A DNA stretch of 60,000 nucleotides from Cryptomeria japonica (taxonomy: Eukaryota > Streptophyta > Pinopsida > Cupressales > Cupressaceae): positions 506,929,373 through 506,989,372 of the forward strand of contig NC_081415.1 of assembly GCF_030272615.1 (NCBI RefSeq), given 5' to 3'. This document shows positions 54,957-60,000 of the stretch, in pieces. The notes beneath the pieces are model-generated. The model did not search any database, was not told the origin of the DNA, and worked only from the letters and a program-made list of their open reading frames with translations. How positions within the stretch are numbered: the stretch's first letter is position 1; each line of letters begins with the position of its first letter. Made by a program: the position numbers and the translations under genes.

Positions 54957-57086
54957 CTATCTAGCTGATTCTTCTGTAACTGCTTCATAGGGCTTATCTG
55001 TAGTCTTACATCCCAATAGTGGCCACATAAGAATAGGAGGTTGAAAGATCAGTGGTAACCAGTTATTGGTCTTCTCTTTGCCCAGTTGTATATATTTGGG
55101 GGCTCTTTGCATAGCTGCTTGAAAATTTGGCAGTGAATGAGGTTCTCCCTGCTTTAATTCTTCTGGTAAGTTATTCCAGCGCTGAGTTAACCCATCTATT
55201 GCAGCTGCACTGTCAGTCTGAACTAAATGCTCATATGCCTGGTATATTTCCTCCCTCATTGGAAGCACTAACTTCATAACATCATCTCTTACCAGTAATT
55301 TCTGCCATTCATAATAAAGAACTCTGGTCTCTTTTGCTTCCTTCCTCAATGGCAGTGGACAATCAAATTCAAAATCTTTGTATGCTCTGGCTTGTGCCCC
55401 CATGCTGATCTCATTTTGAATCCATGACATTAAAGATTTTATATGGATATCACCAATATATAACAAAGGATTCCACTCACTATCTGAAGCTACAACATAG
55501 TTATGTAAATAAAATTCACATAACAAATTTTTCACAGCTGCTGGAGAAGTCTGGTAAGCATCATAAAATTCCTCAGGGGTTTCTAAAGAGGGGCTAAGGT
55601 CCCTGACAATGCGGTTCAATTTGAAATTTAAATATTGTTCCCTTAAATGCAGAGCATAAACCCTTGGAGGTGCCCTACATTGCATCAATTCGGGGACCAT
55701 ACTAGTGATTGTTTCAACCTTAGCCTCTAATTCTTCAATTTTGTTATCCCTCTTTTCAATTTCTCTTTGTTGTTTGTCAATAACCCCTTGCAATCTAGCC
55801 CTCTCTATTTCCCATTGTCTATAAAATGTTAGCGCAATAGATAAACTGCTTAGGGATGATGGAGGTCTAATAGGTGTTACCTTAGGCCGTGGAATCTCTT
55901 TGACAAGTTCCTCAAGCTACTCTGCCACATAAGCAAGATTTGACAGTCTATCTACATCACCTTCTTCCTGGATTTCAACATCTGTAAGGCTCCCTTCTTC
56001 TGATGTTTCCACTGAAATAACCTCTATCGGATCACCTGCTGGACGAGCCTTATGGGTCCTACTCCGAGTTCTTCTCACATAAACCTTTGGAGTGGCTGCA
56101 GGAATGGTTTCTATCTATGGCTCTGCTGCAAGAGTTTTTCTTTTTGACCTACGCCTCTTGGCTGCAGGAGAAATTTGAGTTGCATGCGGCTGAACCATAG
56201 GTTCTTCATCTGTTTCATTTATTTCCAATTCCTTCCCTTTTCTCTTAGCAAATGGTGAATCTCTTTGAAGAGAAGTGGAGGGTTGCTCCACATTTGCCTC
56301 AACCATCTCTTCTTCCATAATAACCGCAGCTCCTTCAGCAACGAGCAAATCATTCTCTGCAGAAACTACGAGAGAAGAGGGTTCTGCAATATTTTCTTCT
56401 TCAACTGGTGGATCATCTGCAACAGGAGCATCTTCAACCCTAAACTGCAATATGTCCTCAAATACCCCCCATTCCATCTGTGAAACGTCTCTAAGAGAAC
56501 GTTCTGCAAGCAATTTAATCAAACCATGATGGCTGATAGAACGATTTCCATTCTTCCGCATTTCTTTGGCACTTGTAGAAATGAGGTGGTATAGAAAATT
56601 AGGGACATTCACCCTCCGGCCATGTCATAGATGACCAAGTAATTTAAAATGTGGTGAATGTAGATTTGAATACCTCCCTTCGCAAGTAATGTATTTCATT
56701 ACATATAAAGCTACCTAACGCCACTCTGCTGGTAGGGAAACCCTCCTAGTTCCTTGCTTGTCCACCGTTAGAGGTCCATCTGCGAGAAGTGTAAACTCTG
56801 CCCTGGCGCTCCTGGCGTCTTTTGATTCTGGAAACAATTCTTCTTCCTGCGGCAACCCTGTAACTTCAACTATCCGCTGCTCCATAGCAATGACCCTTAA
56901 TCCTTTAACCGTAGCTTCTCCTTCGTTGAAGGAATGCATAAACTCTGCAGCAATTTCTTCATTAAAATCCCTGATTTTCAAAAAGTAATCAATCCAACCA
57001 TGGTGTCTAAAATAATGCTCACAAAGAGCATCCTGCAGCAACACATCATGGACTGTTGGTCCATGGCGGATTGGATCTCCACCCAT
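54957..57086 (-). pseudogene. gypsy accessory ORF downstream of integrase
   Basis: A single minus-strand frame of about 709 codons runs from ATG 57086 to a stop at 54957, broken only by four stop codons (about 56715, 56628, 56112 and 55918) and no frameshift. N-terminal domain: YFRHHGWIDYFLKIRDFNEE, VKGLRVIAMEQRIVEVTGLP, EGRYSNLHSPHFKLLGHL and VPNFLYHLISTSAKEM. Then an acidic linker (VADDPPVEEENIAEPSS), a basic nuclear-signal-like stretch (AAKRRRSKRKTL), a coiled coil (QREIEKRDNKIEELEAKVE) and a C-terminal helical region (EWNPLLYIGDIHIKSLMSWI). The position is that of env-like ORFs, but no signal peptide or membrane segment is visible. The N-terminal domain resembles LINE ORF3. Confidence 0.8.
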
Positions 57087-57310
57087 TTCTTACTCTGTTA
57101 GTATAGCACACTCTGTAGCTGAGAAACGGAGAACCAAAATATCCTACAGACTTGAAAATTGAAAATTCCATTCATATCTCCAAATTTGGCGGCATAATTT
57201 ATTACTTCCTTGCGTGAAAGAATATCTTGTTAAAAACAATGATAGCAAGCAATCAATTCTACGTACCGAAAAGGACGAATAATTACTAACTTTGGAAACC
57301 GAACCATAAA

Positions 57311-57325
57311 ACACCCCCCCAACTT
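57311..57325 (-). promoter_or_regulatory. second polypurine-like tract between integrase and accessory ORF
   Basis: On the minus strand AAGTTGGGGGGGTGT lies in the 500-base spacer between the integrase stop and the accessory ORF start. It resembles the tract at 54811 and could be an internal priming site. The spacer otherwise holds no gene. Confidence 0.4.
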
Positions 57326-57587
57326 ATCCTAGCACGTGTCCACACAAGCTGACAAGATTTAGGGGAGTACGCGGATTTAGGAAGGCAATAATCATAATGA
57401 AATCATAAATGCGTAATTAAAATAAAATACAATATGTACATACCTACAGTCGTACGAAAATGAAGGCGAAATGAAATGAAATGACAGGTAAGAAAATGAG
57501 ATGGGATGACATGGATGGAATTTTATTTATGGAGAAGAATATTTCCATAAGACATGGAAATATTTTTGAGAAATGACGCGAGAAGAA

Positions 57588-57927
57588 TTATGAAGCGGCA
57601 AGCATGTTCACTGCAGTGGCTGCAGGAACCTTACCTTCATTACTTTGCTCAATTGCAGTAGGACCCTGATCAGTTGCTACAGGAACCTTATCAGTTGCTG
57701 CAGGAACCTGTTTTTCATCCTTTTGGGCAAATTGCTGCAGGAACTCCTCTTTAGTGGCCGGCTGATGATAAAGATGCAATCGGTGACCATTCACCAAAAG
57801 CTTAAACCAAACGGGCTCAATTGTGGTCAAACGAACAACTCCATTATTGAAAACTCCTATCTCATATGGACCTAACCATCTAGTTTGTAGCTTTCCCATA
57901 GTTGTTAGGCCCAATATAGAAAGCTAA
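57588..57927 (-). pseudogene. pol: gypsy integrase C-terminal fragment
   Basis: The frame reads GKLQTRWLGPYEIGVFNNGV, VRLTTIEPVWFKLLVNGHRL and HLYHQPATKEEFLQQFAQKD: the GPY/F-type module and 'VNGHRLK-Y' end of Tat/Athila-like gypsy integrases. A Pro-Ala-Ala-Thr-Asp repetitive tail follows (VPAATD, VPVATD), encoded by the recurrent GCTGCAGGAAC word. The catalytic core is missing because the next LTR element inserted at 57928. No chromodomain is present, so this lineage differs from chromoviruses 1 and 2. Confidence 0.82.
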
Positions 57928-59098
57928 TGTACTGAGAGGGGAGGGGTGAATCAGTACTCCAAAACTTCTCCTTTGTAATAACCTTACTGTTATGCATAAA
58001 TAGAATAGTGCAGTAACATAAAATAAAACTATAATCAACAGATAACAATCATACATGATTCACTCCATAACATATATATTTTGGTCACGCAGAAACTCTT
58101 GGTTAGAGAGAAAAACTGCGATGGGGATGGCACCCACAACTTCACCACTGCAATAACAAAGAATGTTTGGTTAGAGCTACATTTAGCTATTTCTGATAGC
58201 TTAGCCTGTTAGGAGTATTAAGATCAGTTAGATCTACCTTACTAAAGGATTTTTACAACACTATATAAGCGTAGCACCTCGTTAAAGTATTTACAATTTA
58301 TAGACTTGGTTAGAGTCTTTTACCCTGTTAAAGGTTTCTCTTACAACTTCAAAATATTACAATATAATCATTACAAATATCTACAACTTTACATCTGAAA
58401 TGTTAAAGCAGATTCTATGTGCTTTGAATAAGATTACCTAGCTTGCAGCATACCTCGGTAACGCATAATGAAACTCGGTAAACCCTTCTGTTTACTCTGT
58501 TCTTCGACTGTTCACTGATAACCTACTCGGTGACCTCTCTGTGTCTTTGTAAAATTCTTCCTTCATGTATACACACTGCTATCTCATTGCATCTCTTATC
58601 ACATCATATCATGTCATATATCTAACCCTAGAATCATGTTGTATATATAGATCTCTTACAGCGGTGATCTGATTCATTGCTTCGATCTTACAAAAAGATT
58701 CTTCGAATGAATAACTAAACAAAATATCTCATAGGTTAGATTGGCCTTGTAATCATACACAATCTCATAGTGCAATTTCCAATGCAGAAACGGTTAGATG
58801 TGCCTCAATCTTGTAACATGTTTTCATGTGCATGTCCAGGTTCAATGTATCTAGTAAAACGTTTCACTCGGTGAATATGAACTCGATGAGTTAACTTTAC
58901 CACTCGGTAGCCATGAACCTTTACTCGGTAAACAGCTCGGTGAATACTGTGTTCTATGACTGCTTTCTTCAGTAACCGACTAGACTGTTCATACCGACTT
59001 CTCTGTGTGTACCGACTACATGATTCGGTAATACTAACCGACTAGAATATAGTATGACTTTGGATATGAAACTAATGGCAATTTGATAAGTAGTAACA
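57928..59098 (-). mobile_element. LTR of a minus-strand LTR element, 1,171 bp
   Basis: On the plus strand it runs TGTACTGAGAGG to GTAGTAACA, giving TG...CA ends. On the minus strand the start TGTTACTAC is directly preceded by a polypurine tract, so this is the 3' LTR and the element body lies to the right, beyond the window. It interrupts the gypsy integrase at 57927. CTCGGTAA words recur often (58480-59030), a variable-looking repeat. The target duplication cannot be checked, as the other LTR is outside. Confidence 0.8.
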
Positions 59099-59116
59099 AT
59101 CTCCCCTTTTGACATT
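59099..59116 (-). promoter_or_regulatory. polypurine tract of the minus-strand LTR element
   Basis: On the minus strand TGTCAAAAGGGGAGA directly abuts the LTR start. It is the expected primer for plus-strand synthesis. Confidence 0.8.
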
Positions 59117-59470
59117 AGTTGAGATGTTTGACAAAAACTACTTACAAAGTCATAACTCAAAAAAAACTATATACTTGACAAAATGACTATACTTGACAAT
59201 ATGTACAATAGTCAATAGTATATGCAGATATACTCCCCTTATCATTATCCTGTACATAACTCTGAATTTTGCATGTTCGGTTCTGTTCTGTACTTGTGTG
59301 CTCTAAATGCTCTGTATATTCTGCACGGTATACTCCCCTTGTATACAATACTCAAAATTGTGTTATCAAAACTGTACTACTCTCCAAGTGTAGAATTACT
59401 CCCCCTTTGCTAGGCTTTCCTCTGTGTAGTAACATAATATTACTCCCCCTTTTTGACAAACATTAAAAAC
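59117..59470 (-). other. spacer with four more polypurine-like tracts
   Basis: ACTCCCC words occur near 59231, 59331, 59399 and 59442 (on the minus strand AAGGGGAGT, AAAGGGGGAGT and AAAAAGGGGGAGT). They separate the ORF end at 59471 from the functional tract at 59099. No ORF is convincing here. Confidence 0.7.
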
Positions 59471-60000
59471 TTAATTTGCATCCGGAGGCGGTAACTGATC
59501 AAAAATAGTCTTATACTTGGTCCGGGCGTCAGTGAGGGCGACTGAGAGTGAGTCCTTGAGACTTTCCATTAATGAGTTATGTGCTTGAATATCAGATAAG
59601 AGTGATATCAAGCCATCAAGAGTGCTTCCCTCTTGGGTAGTTGATAAGCTTGTAGCTCGGTTGAGCTGCTCTTGGACTGATGAGAGATGAGGAAGGAATA
59701 ATGTTTGAAGGGTCATTATATCCATCCTAATTTTATGCTCTTCATTCCTCAGTTCTAACTGTTGAGCCATGAGTTGTTGTAGCTTTTTCTAAAAATTCTG
59801 AACTGAATTAGGCTCAGTGGTCAACTTGGATGAGAGATTGGTGATCTCTTTCTCAATTGCATCAGTTTTATTTTTGATGTCTTTAATAAATAAAGAAAAT
59901 GTACACAATTTCTGGAATAAATAAAGAATGTGCTTGAGTTGAGGGGACAACTCAGCAATGAATTTGACAAGTTTTACCTTGCCAACAGCAATTGATTTTT
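59471..60000 (-). pseudogene. post-pol ORF of the minus-strand LTR element, partial
   Basis: The minus-strand frame enters from the window edge, reads KVKLVKFIAELSPQLKHIL, IKDIKNKTDAIEKEITNLSS, then a stop at about 59789, and continues QQLELRNEEHKIRMDIMTLQ, FLPHLSSVQEQLNRATSL, DGLISLLSDIQAHNSLMESL to a stop at 59471. Leu-heptad spacing suggests a long coiled coil. It is the last coding unit before the polypurine tract and 3' LTR, where env-like or accessory ORFs sit. No membrane segment or known domain is visible. The N-terminus lies outside the window. Confidence 0.55.

Overview
The window looks like retroelement-packed intergenic DNA from a plant with a very large genome; a gymnosperm is my inference, not a proven assignment. 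The reasons are nested Ty3/gypsy chromoviruses with chromodomains, a plant LINE with a terminal RNase H, plant hAT transposons, LTRs up to 3.9 kb, and GT-AG introns in the one host-like gene. There is no bacterial gene organisation, and I saw no tRNA, rRNA or CRISPR array. Almost every reading frame is broken by stops or frameshifts, so most coding features are pseudogenes.

Layout. 1-3.0 kb: poorly resolved DNA with a possible hAT remnant. 3.0-4.56 kb: end of a 5' LTR, a primer-binding site and a leader full of small hairpins. 4.56-8.41 kb: a 3.86-kb LTR in minus orientation ('LTR C') with a 74-bp hairpin array and a degenerate ORF. 8.4-11.35 kb: an unidentified ORF split by a 1.56-kb hAT element with a perfect 8-bp target duplication. 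11.4-14.69 kb: a second hAT element, itself split by a solo LTR. 14.69-15.74 kb: a gypsy integrase remnant carrying three 200-bp tandem copies. 15.74-21.98 kb: chromovirus 1 with a truncated 3' LTR, fused to chromovirus 2 (21.98-26.74 kb), whose RT is split by a 145-bp G-rich MITE.

27.39-41.55 kb is one LINE bounded by a 17-bp target duplication with one mismatch. It was inserted into an LTR and later split by two huge solo LTRs, A (3,856 bp) and B (2,579 bp), each with a perfect 5-bp duplication. It has ORF1 (DUF4283-like, zinc knuckle), ORF2 (endonuclease, RT, zinc-binding region, RNase H) and an extra ORF3 downstream of RNase H. 42.0-43.8 kb is another chromovirus-type LTR. 44.5-46.0 kb holds a multi-exon minus-strand gene whose frame stays open across four GT-AG introns. 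A 963-bp hAT-like element (46.07-47.03 kb), a relative of the MITE in chromovirus 2, lies just upstream of its first visible exon.

47-52 kb is non-coding with degenerate repeats. 52.2-57.9 kb is a minus-strand Ty3/gypsy element with an integrase C-terminus followed by a roughly 709-codon accessory ORF, and it is split by LTR D. From 57.93 kb to the edge a further minus-strand LTR element has an LTR, a polypurine tract and a coiled-coil-like ORF.

Two themes stand out. First, the accessory ORF of the LINE (ORF3) and that of the unrelated gypsy element share a recognisable domain and the same architecture. Second, LTRs A, B and C share their 3' ends and promoter region, but their upstream parts carry three unrelated tandem arrays of short inverted or regularly spaced motifs.
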